A stretch of DNA of 64,000 bases, from assembly GCA_037179385.1 (NCBI GenBank), contig CM074194.1, positions 3,241,001 through 3,305,000 on the forward strand. The letters are read 5' to 3'. The number at the start of each line of letters is the position of its first letter. Position 1 is the first letter of the stretch. A program made the position numbers and the translations under genes. Below, piece by piece: positions 12,301 through 27,300 of the stretch. The DNA comes from Holothuria scabra (taxonomy: Eukaryota > Echinodermata > Holothuroidea > Aspidochirotida > Holothuriidae). Below the pieces are notes generated by a model. The model was given only the letters and a program-made list of their open reading frames with translations. It searched no databases and was not told the origin of the DNA.

Positions 12301-15300
12301 CTTGAAGATGTTACCCCTTCTTTGGTTTTGGCCTTTTATGTGTAGTTGTCTGTTGAGAATCATGATTGGCCTTTGAGAGTCACACAACAATCTTCGCCGT
12401 GAATTAAGAGAGTAACTCATTGAGTTTCTATGCAATGTTTAACTCCTCAAATCTTATAAAGGTATTTAAAAGCAAAAAAGGTGAAATCTGTTGGTGCTGG
12501 CTGTTGTGTCAAAACATTTTGCCCATTAGCCCTCTAGCCACATTTTAGAATTTTCAAATATTTCATGCAAAGATTGATTTGTTTTTCTCAAATAATCATC
12601 TGATACTCAAATGCACATCTTACTGAGTCTGGCATATAATGTAGAGTCAAGGAAAGAACGCAGACAGAACAGGGTCATGGGATGGATGACTTTGACCTTT
12701 TCTTTTGGCTCTCAAATTCTGTCCTCGTCTACACTGATCGTGTAGTCACTCAGATATGTTATTTTAATTGGTCAACTTGATACAGTAAATGATGCGTTTG
12801 TTGTTACAGAGCTGAGGATAAGACATAGGTGTTGATTAAACACATTTTACTTTTTTTTTTATTTCCTCTATGGTTGTGTTTTCAGCTTGCAGCATTTGAG
12901 AAACAAGAAATTTCATCTGAAGTAGATGCATCCATTCCCCTCCCTCTAGCAACAACTGAAATTCCAGATGACTTTGCATCCATCTCAGGGTAGGATAAGT
13001 CATTTCATTAAAGGGCAAAATCAGTTGCCCTATAGACAAATCCGATCAGAGCTTGTGTGTTTAGTGATTGTAGGCAGCCATTAGTGGGGTCAATAAATCT
13101 TAAATTGTCTTCATGTATTGTCTACACAAACTTTAAACCCTCATATTCAGTGAAACTAGAGAAATTAAGATAAAATTTAGTGTAAAACCATTCATGATAC
13201 TGGTAATCGAGGAAATAGAAAGAATAAGAGGTGATGTACCCCATCTATGACTGACTGAAATCAGACCATCACTTGCTGTACAGTTTCATCTATACTTATT
13301 TCAAAACAAGAGCTAAATCTTACAAATTTTGTCCTATTACTCTTCCATGTATCTATCATGATATTTCTGGACATGGATATTGCATATTCATGACATGGAT
13401 ATTGCATATTCATGGTAGTTTAAGCAGTGAATCCTTGTAAATTCCACAACTGATTAAGGGACTGTCTCCAATTCTTCCCATGGTTTCCTGACAGGCAAAA
13501 CTCCTAGCCATTGTTCAGCTTGTGCACTCTTCAGTGTACACAGCCCAGTCCACACACAGCTTAATGAGCTAGCAGGACAGCTGTGAGTTTTCACTAACAA
13601 AAGCTTTCCTTAGATACTGCTTTGAGTGGCAGACTGGTATGAAAAGAAGTAGCTCTCCATGCATGGTTGAATTCAGTGAAAGAGCTACACTGACTGAAAC
13701 TGCATCCCAAATAAGGCACAGTTAATCAATAATCCATTGCAGGTTTTCTGAGCAGCTCCTTTTGTTACCATAACAAAAGGACATGACAACCATTGCTGAA
13801 AGATGAGCCTTTACTGTCCACAGACTCACTGAAGTGTAGTCTTAAGCCACTCCCCTTTTGCATATGCTGTGGCTGTGAAGAGGAGAGACAGCCACACACT
13901 TGATGCACACTCTGAATAGACCCATTGTTGTGCTCGCCACCAGCAACCATCAGTAAGATAAGTCTATAACCCCTAAGTCAAATATTGTCAAATGATTTTC
14001 AAATGTGTAAATCATCTATTTGAATTGTTTAAGGATATATTTTGGTGACCATACCTAAGTCCTTACTCCCTATTAATGTGTAATCAAAACTTTATCTCTG
14101 AATGCTGTGTAATGTGAGCTGTTCTGTTTACATCTTGAATTTGATGCTGATCCATGATGAAACTTTCCTTCTTACTTTTTGTTACATCCTCCTTCTACTC
14201 CTGATTACCTCATATCGCTTCAGGGAGGAAATGAAGCTCACTACAAGCACATTTTATACAGTCAGGTTTCGCATCTGATTAATATATTGACAGTAACTGA
14301 TATATTAAAATACACAAAAAGGTATGTAACATTTGGGGTTAGCTAACAGGTCAAACAAGCATGTGTTAATTGCTCTTCATGCAATGTGAACACAATGAAA
14401 GCATAGATCATTTGAGGGCACAGATCATGTGACAAACTCAGATATCAGTTACACCCCACACCACCCTTTGATACACTGGGGTGCGTGCGGTGATGTCTCT
14501 TCTTGAGAAAGCAACATAGACATCCCAGTAAATCAAAGGCGGTGTGGAGGAGAATGGAACAAAAAGTGAGAAGGATGGTTTCATCATGGTTTTATATTGC
14601 TTTCTCAAGAGGCAGCCAATTGTGAACTTTGCATTCCCACAAGGGTGAAATGTACTTTGGATAATGAGCATCTGGCTTTATCGTTGCCGATCTTAGAGAG
14701 GCTGTGTAGTGGACCCAAAGTTGTTTTATGAAGTATTTGGTCTCCTGGAAAATTTTGATGTTTGAGGATCAAACTTCCTTTTTCAGCAAAGTGTGATCAT
14801 TTTCCACAAAAATTCAGAATGAGGTTTGAATGGCAGAATCTATCTTTACTTCATTTTTCATCAGCATTGCATATTTACCAAACAGTTTACTGTACACTGC
14901 TTTACTGAATGCACCTTTACAGGAAATGAGAGCATATGTTACTTTATTGATACCGGTTATGCCCCATATGACCTTTGATCTCATGTGGTGTCTTTATTCA
15001 ATACATAAAGAAGCAAAGTCACATCATACAGTCTTTAACTTTCAATTTTGCAGAAAAAAAGGGGGATGTGATAAATATTAATTAGGGAAAAACACTTTTT
15101 TATTTTCATCAATCAGAGGTCACAATGTAAGGGACTTTGGAACAAGAACTATCGGACTGAAAACAGGAAACAAGAAGTCTCCTCTTGTGATGAGAAAACA
15201 AGCACCAAATAGTGCAGAAAAAGTTGCCAAGGGTGCCACCAACCAGAATCTCTCAAAAAGTGTGGGTAATTCTTCAGGAGGAAAAGGTGGAGACAAAGGA

Positions 15301-18300
15301 TTGTTTGGATCACTGATTGGACAGAGAAAGAGTGCAGATGCATCAATTTTAAAACCCAAAGAAACCACCAGCAAAAAAAGTGAACTAGCTTCAGCAACAG
15401 CAATATCCAGTTTGCCAACTAATAGTACTTCAAGTCAGGTAAAACTCTGGCCTTATAAATTTTGGAGAAACTTTGAATTTTGATTAAAAAAAAATCAATC
15501 TTTGGAACCATTGTCTAACTTCTAAAGGCTCTATACTTGCTCTCTGCTCCTTTGCTTTTCTATTTTTAGAATTTTGAATATCATCACTTGGAGTAAAGGA
15601 ACCTACATTCGGTAGTGCTTCAAATTTGGCATCACCAGAGGCCACAGAGCCAGTTTTGAAGTGTGGGGGCTAATGATCGAAGGGGCCCAATATGTCCAAT
15701 AAAATGAATGCAGTTTAAGGCAGTCCAAAATGCCCACAGCAAATAAAGTGCAGGGGCTAAAGCCCCCCAGTCCCCCAAGTCTCCGAGTCCCTGATCACAC
15801 TAAACTCCTTATGAAACAACACCTTGCTGAATCTTTGAGGTTTTTAATTTTTGTAACATAGATCCTTTTCCAAATAGCAAGAACAAAGGATTATGGAATA
15901 CGGTTTTGCTGAGCATTGCATTTGGCCAGAGTAAAAAATCCATAGAGAAAAATGATAAGTACCAAGCTTCTATCCCACAATCCATTGCAATTGAAATTTG
16001 GAAAGGTGTCTACTCATGGCTCATTTTATATCAAGTGAGGTTTATTAGATTAGGTTAGATGGAGTTTTGCAGGCCAGTTTCCAACCGATTTGGTTCAATT
16101 CAAGCCAGCCATGGCCCTTTTTCTAGTTGTGGCTTGTTTATATTAGGTTAGAAATTGTCGATGAAAAAGCTGTAGTCATATGATTGAAAAAAGCCATCTT
16201 TGAATTACATAAATGTGTGGATGGAAGGGCAAGGCTTGAAGGATGAGGCCTCTCGTAAAACCAGGTAAGTAAATAATACAGAATGCCAATACATATTAAT
16301 TTTATTGTATTCAATGACTGTGTAGTTTCTCATTATTCATATCCATGGCAACAGTGATCATTTTATGAAGACTACCTGTTCTAAATTGACCCATTCCTTA
16401 TGCCTTGTTACTTCAAAATGAAATTATTTTCCTTTTTTATGAATTATCACAGTCAAGACCAAAATCACAGAATAAGTTGAAAATGAAATTAATTTTGCTT
16501 TTTTATGAATTATCACAGTCAAGACCAAAATCACAGAATAAGTTGGAAGAACAAAGGAAACAGCTGTTTCAAAAGACCAAAGACTCAGCTTCAAAAAGTC
16601 CAAAGTCATCAAACTTTAAGACAACTCAAGATAGTACAGTAGTAAAGAAGGATCCTGTGCAATGGCTGCCAAAGGAAACGGAACTAGAATCGGTGGCTTC
16701 AGACAACATTCCACCAAAAGAAAGCATCCGACAGGGTCATACGACCAACCAAGGTATGTTGGAGATGTACCATGCACCTAACATTAGACTTGTATCAGTC
16801 AGTGCTTCCACACTTCAAATTCGCTTTACCTGACAACAGATTCAAAATTTCCTGAAATCGACTCAGTATTTCCTGCAGTTTTCAATGTTTGTTTTATGCT
16901 ATGTAAGGCATACATAGGCTACCTGTATAGACCTTCTGCATATGATGTCACAGAGCAAAAAGTACCCCCTCTTTTGGGGGGTAAAACAAACCAACACCAA
17001 CTAATGCAGAGAGCTGATTTGTCAACCAGTCGAATATGCCCATATACTGCTACACACGCAGGGCTAATTTTTAAGGAAGACGTCAGTGTGTTGTCAGTGG
17101 ATAAGGTCTATGGGCTGAAACTGGTTGATATACAGTTGATAGTTCAATGCAATGTTCCTTTGCAAATGAATATAAAATGATACAAAATGAATTAGATAAG
17201 AAACTGATGAACAGAGGAAAGTATTCTCTCAAATTTTAAGTAAACAATAAAATCACCAGATTTCCTGAAATCAACCAAGGTTATCCCCTTTCCCCAAAAT
17301 TTCCTGATAAGCATCCGAATTTTTCAAATTTTGTATAACCCATGGGGAGAGTGGAAGCACTGCTTGTAATGGCAACTCTTGATATCATTGTTGGCACAAA
17401 GGTTCATAATTGCACAGTTTTCTCTCCCAGTTCACAACTCTCGTAAAGAAAATATTTGTCTGTGGAAAATTCCTGCACTGTATCCTCTTTATCTTCCGGA
17501 ATCTTTGCAAAAAATTGCAGAAGGCGAAATTTAAATATATTTTACAGATTAAACTTATTTAAACATATTTTGATCCCTAGTGACAACACTGCTTGATATG
17601 AATGAAAGCTTGCATTTCAAAGTGTACCTTAAATCTAGAATTACAAGGGTACATCTTTTAAAGGTTGGAAAAAAAATTTCATTGATCCAACTCCATTATT
17701 AAAATGAAATACATTGAGCTTAATTTACTTAAAATTGGATCATTCTATTACACAATATCCGTAAATTACCATGTCCTTCTGGTAGAACTCTTTTATATGC
17801 TTTGTTATGTGACCATGACAAATTTGTTTCGTTTTGTGTATTGTTTTATCCCTTTAACATATATTCACACAAATATAGGGTATAAATATTACAAAAGAAT
17901 GAATTTACATATAAAAGCGAAAGGAAGTAAACAAAAACCTCAGGGGGCTTGAGAATGTGCACTCCCTATGAAAAAAAAAAAACAACAACAACAAGCAGAT
18001 GCAGACAAACACAAAAAGTTTCTATAGTAGCATAAATAAGAAGGAGGTTACAAAACATAACAACGGTCAAGAAGGAGAGAGATCTTTCCCAGCTTGGAGA
18101 CTCGTCCCCCAAACCACCCACTCCACCCCACCCTACCCAGCAACAGCTGCAGAGAAGAAAATGCTTAAGACAATTTTAAATGGCAAAGTGTGATGGTTAG
18201 AAGCCTATGGAATGAATTCAGTTCTTTACAAGTAAGATGAAGCCTAGCAGTCTTGAATAAAATGGCTTGAAATGCTTTGTCTGAAGGACTGGATACTTTG

Positions 18301-21300
18301 TTCAGATATGACAGAAGACGGGAGGGAATTCCAAAGCCGAATGGCACGATTACGAAAAGAGTTGTGCTGTAAAGAACTTTGAATAGTGTCCAGATGTAGG
18401 GATGATGATTGTCGTGTGTTTTGATTATGAACTGAGAAGTTGTGAAAAAAATAATTTGAAAATTGACTGGGCAGCAGGTCATGCATGTATTGTAATGAGC
18501 GATAGGTGAATGTGGCAATATTGGTATTAAAAATATCAGAGATTTTCAGACATTTTTTATTTACTTGAACAAGGGACTGGTATGGTCACATGGTTTGGAG
18601 CAAGTGATGTGATGAATAGCTCTCTTTTGTGAGACATTTAAGAATTGAACGTCTTTTGTTTCAGTAGGATTCACAGTGAGGTGTCCTGTATTATGTATAC
18701 CTGTACTACAGTGATACAGTCATCACTTCATTTTAATGATACTAACTGGGTGTTCAGACTTCTAAAGGATTGTAAATTACAATTACTAGTTGGGTGACTT
18801 ACACTAAAAGCTGTTGAATACTCACTCATTAAACAGTTATTTGTAAGTAGGATATAAAGGTTGTCTTAGTTGGACCATTTGTTATTGATATGTGAAGAAA
18901 ATTTAACAGGTTTGGAAAAAATTGTTAAAATTCATGATTCAACTCAATGAGCTGCTTTAAGATACAGTTACATTTTCCATAGCTAATTCTCAGTTACTGA
19001 ACATGCTACTGTAGCAACCTGCCCATTTTAAAGTAATCTAACATGTAATTACTATTAAAAAAGGAAAGTGAGCCTGTAGCCTCTCCAAACAGTCACTCTT
19101 TTGTACATTTTCAATGATGTTAGCCTCATGTAGGAATGTGTATTCCCCACGTTTTCTTTAGTACTCCTGCTTGTTAAAAAAATGTGTTCAGGAATGTCTT
19201 TTACTGCTTCTCATTATGCCTTCGTTTGATCAAATTTTATTCAGCGTACCAACCCCACCTCTTCTAGTCTTAGATTAAGTGTCAATACTGGTAAACATGT
19301 ACAGTATGCTTCATTTATATTCACTTCAGTGTTAAATAAGTTTGACTTGGAGTGCACTTGAATATGCCCTCCAGAGTGTGGTGAATAATTATGGGAATGT
19401 CACTGTGAATATATTTTAGGTTGATATAAATTACATCTTTATAAGAGAAAAGTGATCTTAATGTCACAAGTCCATTTAACTGACATTGAATAACATTTGA
19501 GGCTGAGAGGTTTTGGTTTGATGTTTGCAAAGAAATGTTATCACACTTGATTAGAAACAGGATTTTTTCAGTTTTGTAAAATCTAAAATAAGAAAATGAA
19601 ATTTGCTGTCTTGGTGCTATGTTGTTTCAGTGGAAGTTTGTGCAAAATGACATTGCAAAACAGAATTTGGCTTTATAAAGCAGAGAATTCATGTCTCTAC
19701 AGTTGATTGACAAAAGATTTGATAAAACTTGCTTATATGGTCATTCCAAAAAAGGCTGTGGACAGCTCAAATTAATGGACAGCTCGACTTAAACCAGTTG
19801 GTTGGAAACTGGGCCATAAAACTCCATTTAACTAAGCAAAAGATTCAAATTTTTGATATGAACAATGTCAGATGTTAGATTTTGTAACATATGCATGAGA
19901 CTGTTCATGAATGTGAACATCCTTGTGCATTTGCTATGCAAAAAAGTGAATGCCGTGAAAGGTGTCATTGTGACTAATGTCATAAAATATTAATGAATAT
20001 GTAATCTTCCGTGTTCTTTCATCTTACCCAGGTATTGGTAAAACAGTCCTTTACATTGAAATTTCAGTTAATGATAACAAACCAATAATGATGAGTTGAC
20101 TACTAATAATTTTAATCAACTATCACATATACTTGGATAGAACATTTCTAATCTGTACTGTAATCCTTAGTTTTATATTCACATGTTACCCTTTACTTAC
20201 CTGCCATAAGGTGTAGTGTAACAATAGTGAATTCCAACTGGAAAAAGTGGGTTAGGTTAGGTTAGATAGAGTTTTACGGCCTAGTTTCCAACCAATTGGT
20301 TGAAGTTAAGCTGACCACTACCTTTTTTTCCAGTTGTTGTTACTTCATTTACTTGGTTTATAACAGCATAAAATTTTCATGTAAGAAAACTATAAGTATC
20401 AAATTATGTGATGGGGAGGACACCTTAAAACTCCCTAGGGCATATCTAGAAGTGTCACTCCCTAAGAACCCCCCCCCCTTCCAAAAAAAAGTTTGAATTG
20501 CACAATTGATGGAAACACATGTATGCTAAAATAATTTAGAACTTTTTATCATTTAAATCTGAAGGTTTTAATTGAAGTTGCTTGGAAGAAATTTAGCAGG
20601 TAACATTTTTATTAAAATAAAACTTTAAAAGTAAGTTGTTTTTGTTTCAAAAGAGTGTCAATTCATATTTATTTGTCCTTATTTTCAGTCATGTCTCCAT
20701 TCATCGTGCTAAGTTCAGATGAATACACAGAACATCATTCCTCAATCACTCATTGCAAATTCTCACCAACAGCAACATCTGTGTCTACTATGGATATAGA
20801 TGGAGTAGTCAAGTAAGTAGTTCCGTTACATGAAATAGCCCTTATTCATGTTACCTAGCAACGAAAGAGTCTAAAACATGACCTCTGGAAGGAAAGTCAT
20901 GTTTTAATTGATGATTGCACCTACATTTTATGGGGTTCCTTTAATTATATTTTCATTGATGTTATAAAATTGTAAGCCTTGGTGTGACTACAAACTGAAG
21001 GTGTAGAACATCAAGTGGCATATTAATGTAATGTAATGTAATGTAATATAATATAATACAACATAGTAGATGAAACTTCAAGCACCTTATCCAATTAAAA
21101 GGTCAAAAGCATTAAGGCACAGTACAGAAGTAAGAAAATTAAACTGTAAACTGAATACAAACAAAACAGGTCAGAACAAGAAAACAAAACCATCATCCAG
21201 ACTTTTCTGCCCCAAAGTCATGTTTTAAACAGTTTAGTGTTATGTAATTTGCATTACAATGTGTTTGTTTATTGTTGCATTGCATATTGCATTCCAGTGG

Positions 21301-24300
21301 TATCACAATTGGTAAGCCATCCCCATTGCCAGGCAAAATTCAGCAGTGCTTCCATACAAAAGTCACTTGTGGGTAGTAAGCTACTTATCAGCTAGCTACA
21401 CTAGCTCGTATACTACATCAATTTTTGCCCATCAAAAGGGACGGGCTTGTGACAAAGTGAAAGAGTGCTGTCATGTGACATCACAATTGGTAAGTCCAGC
21501 CCACCCACTGCCAGGGAAAAATCAGCAGCAATGTGTTAGTTCAACAGTCACATGAGGGTCATCAGCTAGCTACACTCAATGCTTCCTATGCTAGAGTTTT
21601 CCTGTCAAAAAGGGCAGAGTTTGTGACGTCAGTGAAAGCACTCTCTACATTGAAAGAAAAAAATGGAACCATGGAGGAGCTTTTTCACTTAGCTCAAACC
21701 AGGGTTCCTGCTGTCATGGAGAACCTGGAAAAATCATTGAAATTTGAAAAATAATTCTCAAGGCCAGGAAAAGTCTTAAAATTCAGGGAAATTAGGTGAA
21801 TTTTGGAAAGGTGAAAATTTTCACAGATTCACAAAGGATTTCATTTTCTTCTGTAATATAAAAATGCTTTCTCACCTCTGATATCTTGTAATTCTCTTCA
21901 CCCCAAATTTTGCTGCCATAGTTAGAATTTTTATGTAAGATGTCAAGAGGAAGGTCGTAAAAATTATTTCATCCTAGAAAAGCAATGAAAATTGAATTTT
22001 GCAGAAAGTGCAGGAACTCTGTTAAACCATTTGACCAATACAGTTTCACAGAACAGAAGGATGGTGAAAGGCAAATATTTCATTTGTTTTACTGGGAAAT
22101 CTCATCTCTTTGAAACTAATATCCGTTGACACAGAGTGATACATTATTAAAAATATTACGGTTCCCCAGCCATGTTTTCAAGAAATGTCTCCTAAAGCTA
22201 AAGATTCAATTGTATGTGCTCAAGAAAAATTTGCTTACCCAAACTTTCAAAATTATAAATTCCATATCTTTCATAACCCTTCTTGTGTCTATTGTTTTGA
22301 GGAGATAATGCTATTGCTGGGTGTTATTTCTATTGAGACAGAATGGATTGATATTTACTGACCAACTCCATGGTCAAGTGGTAGTGCATCTGACTTGCAG
22401 TTGGGAGGTTGGGAGTTCAAGTCCTGATAGGGTCATACCAAAGACTTAAAAAACAGAACCTACTGCCATTGGGCTTGATGCTCAGCATAAGCAATGGAGT
22501 AGGGAAAATAAGCCAGTGAGCCGCAACTGGAAAAAAGGATGTGACTGGCTGGACTTGAACCAATTGGTTGAAAACTGGGCCGTAAAACCCTATCTAACTA
22601 ACTGAAAATTGTTTATCCCTTTCTCCCCTTTAACAAGGCATTCAAATGAAATTGGAAACTTTCTCTTTTAATATGATAGATTCTTTTCAGCCTTTACTGA
22701 TATGACCTATTGCAATTTAAACTGCAAATTTCTGTTTTATGTTTATTGTCGCTTTTGAAATATCAAATAATTTTGCTCATAATTTTGCTGAAAATTGTTG
22801 GTACTGTATTTTCTTTCATTCTTTTTCTACAGAATTTGGTCATTTTCACCAATTCCAACAACAATTGCAACTGTAATGTACAAGTCACCTTTAATTTCCA
22901 TGGAATGGGTGCCAAAACAGCCTAGAATGGTAGGAGATTTTTGTAATTGTTATTTAAATTACAGGCTCAGAATTTTCTTTGTACATTTAAGGCAAATTAT
23001 GTTACACTGCCATTTAGAAATTGGTATTGATAACAGAGTGCAAATTGTAGTCTCTGGAAAGTATAGATTTTAAAAGTAATCTAAAACATAAGGTAATTGA
23101 GCAGATTTCAAGTAAAAAAGATGTTTGGAGGTTATAAATTTTTGTAAAAAATTTTCTTAAAGTTGAATCTGTTAGGGTAATAATAAAAAAGTTTCTCATT
23201 GGATAAGAAATCAGAAAGTAATTTGATAGTTTTTTCAAGTATCCACTCCTTTCAAAGAATCTGAATTTCAGTGATAAATGGATACTAGGGAATGTTCATA
23301 TGTATTGCTTGGTTGCTCCCATCATCTTATCCCCTGTAGAGATGATAAGATGACTGTAGCTAGTCTGATTGAATGCATCATGTTTAAATATTTGTGAATT
23401 GAAACACTTATCAGCAGCAAGAAAGAGAGGGTAGTTAGATGAGTTTTAATGGCTCAGTTTCTAACCAGTTGGTTTAAGTCAGGCAAACCACAGCCTTCGT
23501 TTCCAGTTGTGGCTCACTGGCTTGTTTTCCCCTCTCCATTGCTTATGCTGAGCACAAGCACAATGGCAAGAAGTTTTGTTTTTGATTCCTTGCCGAAGGC
23601 AGGCAAGGAATCTATGCGATGGTGATGTCGTGTGTATGTGTGTGTGTGTGCCTGTGTGTGTGTGTGTGTGTGTATGTGACGCTTTGGCTTGTAAACACGA
23701 TATCTCAAGAAGGGTAAGTGTGACTAACCTCGTATTTGGTGTGTAGGTTGCTCATATTGAGTAGATGATCCCTATTGTTTTTGGTGGAGATCAAAGGTCA
23801 TTTGGGGTCACGAGAGGTCAAAAGGTCAAAACCTTGTAAACACGATATCTTGAGAACGGTACATGTGACTATGCTCATATTTGGTGTGTGGATTGGTCAT
23901 ATTGAGTAGATGATCCCTATCGATTTTCGTGGAGGTCAAAGGTCATTTGGGGTCACGAGAGGTCAATAGGTAAATTCCTTAGAAATTGCTTGTAAACACG
24001 GTATCTCAAGAAGGGAAAGTGTGACTAATCTCATATTTGGTGTGTGCATTGGCCATATTGAGTAGATGATCCCTATTGTTTTTGATGGAGATCAAAGGTC
24101 ATTTGGGGTCACGAGAGGTCAAAAGGTCAAAACTTCGTAAACACGATAACTCAAGAACGGTACTTGTGACTATACTCATTTTTGGTGTGTGGGTTGTTCA
24201 TATTGAGTAGATGATCCCTATCGATTTTCGTGGAGGTCAAAGGTCCTTTGGGGTCATGAGAGGTCAATAGGTAAATTCCTTAGAAATTGCTTGTAAACAC

Positions 24301-27300
24301 GGTATCTCAAGAAGAGTAAGAGTGACTAATCTCATATTTGGTGTGTGCATTGGCCATATTGAGTAGATGATCCCTATTGATTTTCGTGGAGATCAAAGGT
24401 CATTTGGGGTCACCAGAGGTCAAAAGGTCAAAACTTCGTAAACACGATATCTCAAGAACAGTACATGTGTTTATGCTCATATTTGGTGTGTGGGTTGGTC
24501 ATATTGAGTAGATGATCCCTATTGTTTTTGGTGGAGATCAAAGGTCATTTGGGGTCACGAGAGGTCAAAAGGTCAAAACTTCGTAAACACGATAACTCGA
24601 GAACGGTACATGTGACTATGCTCATATTTAGTGTGTAGGTTGGTCATATTGAGTAGATGATCCCTATGGATTTTCGTGGAGGGCAAAGGTCATTTGGGGT
24701 CACGAGAGGTCAATAGGTAAATTCCCTAGAAATTGCTTGTAAACACGGTATCTCAAGAACCGTAAGTGTGACTAATCTCCTATTTGGTGTGTGCATTGGC
24801 CATATTGAGTAGATGATCCCTATCTATTTTCGTGGAGATCAAAGGTCATTTAGGGTCACCAGAAGTCAAAAGGTCAAAACTTCGTAAACACGATATCTCA
24901 AGAACGGTACATGTGACTATGCTCCTATTTGGTGTGTGGGTTGGTCATATTGAGTAGACAATCCCTATTGTTTTTGGTGGAGATCAAAGGTCATTTGGGG
25001 TCACGAGAGGTCAACAGGTCAAAACTTCGTAAACACGATAACTCGAGAACGGTACATGTGACTATGCTCATATTTAGTGTGTAGGTTGGTCATATTGAGT
25101 AGATGATCCCTATTGATTTTCGTGGAGGGCAAAGGTCATTTGGAGTCACGAGAGGTCAATAGGTAAATTCCCTAGAAATTGCTTGTAAACACGGTATCTC
25201 AAGAACAGTAAGTGTGACTAATCTCCTATTTGGTGTGTGCATTGGCCATATTGAGTAGATGATCCCTATTGATTTTCGTGGAGATCAAAGGTCATTTGGG
25301 GTCACGAGAGGTCAAAAGGTCAAAACCTTGTAAACACGATATCTTGAGAACGGTACATGTGACTATGCTCATATTTAATGTGTGGGTTGGTCATATTGAG
25401 TACATGATCCCTATCGATTTTCGTGGAGGTCAAAGGTCATTTGGGATCACGAGAGGTCAATTGGTAAATTCCCTAGAAATTGCTTGTAAACACGGTATCT
25501 CAAGAACGGTAAGTGTGACTTATCTCATATGTGGTGTGTGCATTGGCCATATTGAGTAGATGATCCCTTTTGTTTTTGGTGGAGGTCAAAGGTCATTTGG
25601 GGTCATGAGAGGTCAAAAGGTCAAAACTTCGTAAACACGATATCTCAAGAACGGTACATGTGACTGTGCTCATATTTGGCGAGTGTGTTGGCCATATTGA
25701 GTAGATGTTCCCTATTGTTTTTGATGGAGGTCAAAGGTCATTTGGGGTCATGAGAGGTCAAAAGGTCAAAACTTCGTAAACAGGGTATCTCAAGAACGGT
25801 ACACGTCACTGTGCTCATATTTAGTGTGTGGATTGGTCATATTTAGTAGATGATCCCTATTGATTTTCCCAAAGGTCAAAGTTCATTTGGAGTCAGCATG
25901 TTCAAAGCCTTACAAGCTTTCCTGCTCAGTCTTTCAAGAAAGGTCACTTGTAGGGTCCTGTAACTTGTCATGTAGATGGCACATAGTGAATACACGGTCC
26001 CAGACGTTTTTGGTGGAGGTCAAATGTCATTTGGGTTCACGACGGGCAAGGGGGATCTCAAGATTGGATGCCTTGCACGTGTACTTTGTGGGCACATTAT
26101 GGAGCCCTGCTAATTGAAAAACATTGCAAAGCAATGTCAATGTGAAAAAAGGCCTTACATCTCAGCAGCAAGGAATCACTAAGCCTTTTGGCTTTCTGGT
26201 TAAACTCTTTAGTATGACTTGGCCAGGAGTCAAACTCCAGACATCCTGCAAGTCAGATTCTCAAACCGCTTGACCACTTGTAGTTGGTTGGAAAAGGAGG
26301 GGTTTTATCCAAAGATATTATAAACGTAGATACCAAACTCCTATCCCTACTCTGTTAGATGAGCTGACTCCTCACAGAGGCTCAATCGGAGGGGTAGAAG
26401 TATCGATTGGACATGCACACAGTTCCACTCGGTAATCTGCGTGCACAATGATGCATGCTAAACAGAAAATTCCATTGTGGCGAGATGTCAGCGTGCGCGC
26501 ATTTTCAATTAGCGAGTTCTGTATGCGCACAATGCATTTCTCTGTGTGAAGTCTGGAATAATTGATACATACTTTCTTGTGCTTGGAAAAAAAAACGCAG
26601 TAGTTGGTTTTGTGTTGTTAGCGCGTAAGAATGTAAACGCTTGTATAGATGTGCGCTTGTGAAGATACCATAGAAACTGACTAATCAGTAAGCAAATGAA
26701 CTTCAAACCAGTTGTTGTGCGTTAATGTTCAAATGTTCTAAAGTAGAAAACAGTCGAAGAACCCTAAAACTGTTTCATGTTAGTGAAATATATTTGAGAA
26801 CTATGTTTGCAATGTTTTAAAATCACACTTATTTATATTACCAGAAGATATCAATTGACTGTGAGCTTTCAAAACGACTGATCAGTGATCAGCACTTCCG
26901 CCCCTCCGAATTTGCCTCCATGAGGAGTCACCGCGCCATTTTAAGTTTGGTATCTATGTTTATAATATCTTTGGTTTTATCTTACAGTGGATGAACCCAA
27001 CATAAATATTTCTTCCCTTTGAATTTGTTGCAGCTGTTGCTAGGAAGTTCTGATGGAACGTTGAAGCTGTATGATACAGACCAGAAAAAGATCTTTAAAG
27101 ATGTTCAGATAGACCCATCTTGCCCAAAGTAAGTCTTTTTAACTTTTCACACTGGAGGTCCTTATTGGTACACTCAACTTTGAGTAACCATTCAAAGTTT
27201 TCACATGCATAATGTTATAAAGAATAAGATAATGTAGCTGAGAGATCAGTTGCAATGTGTGTATATTGTTTCTGTGATGCTGTTTGAATTCTTTCTACCT

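Noticed and set aside
25269..25559. 96-codon frame reading [20 protein letters not shown] and similar frames in the other arrays
   Set aside because: Produced by translating the ~147-bp tandem repeats; the same peptide recurs in several units and frames with no start or splice context.
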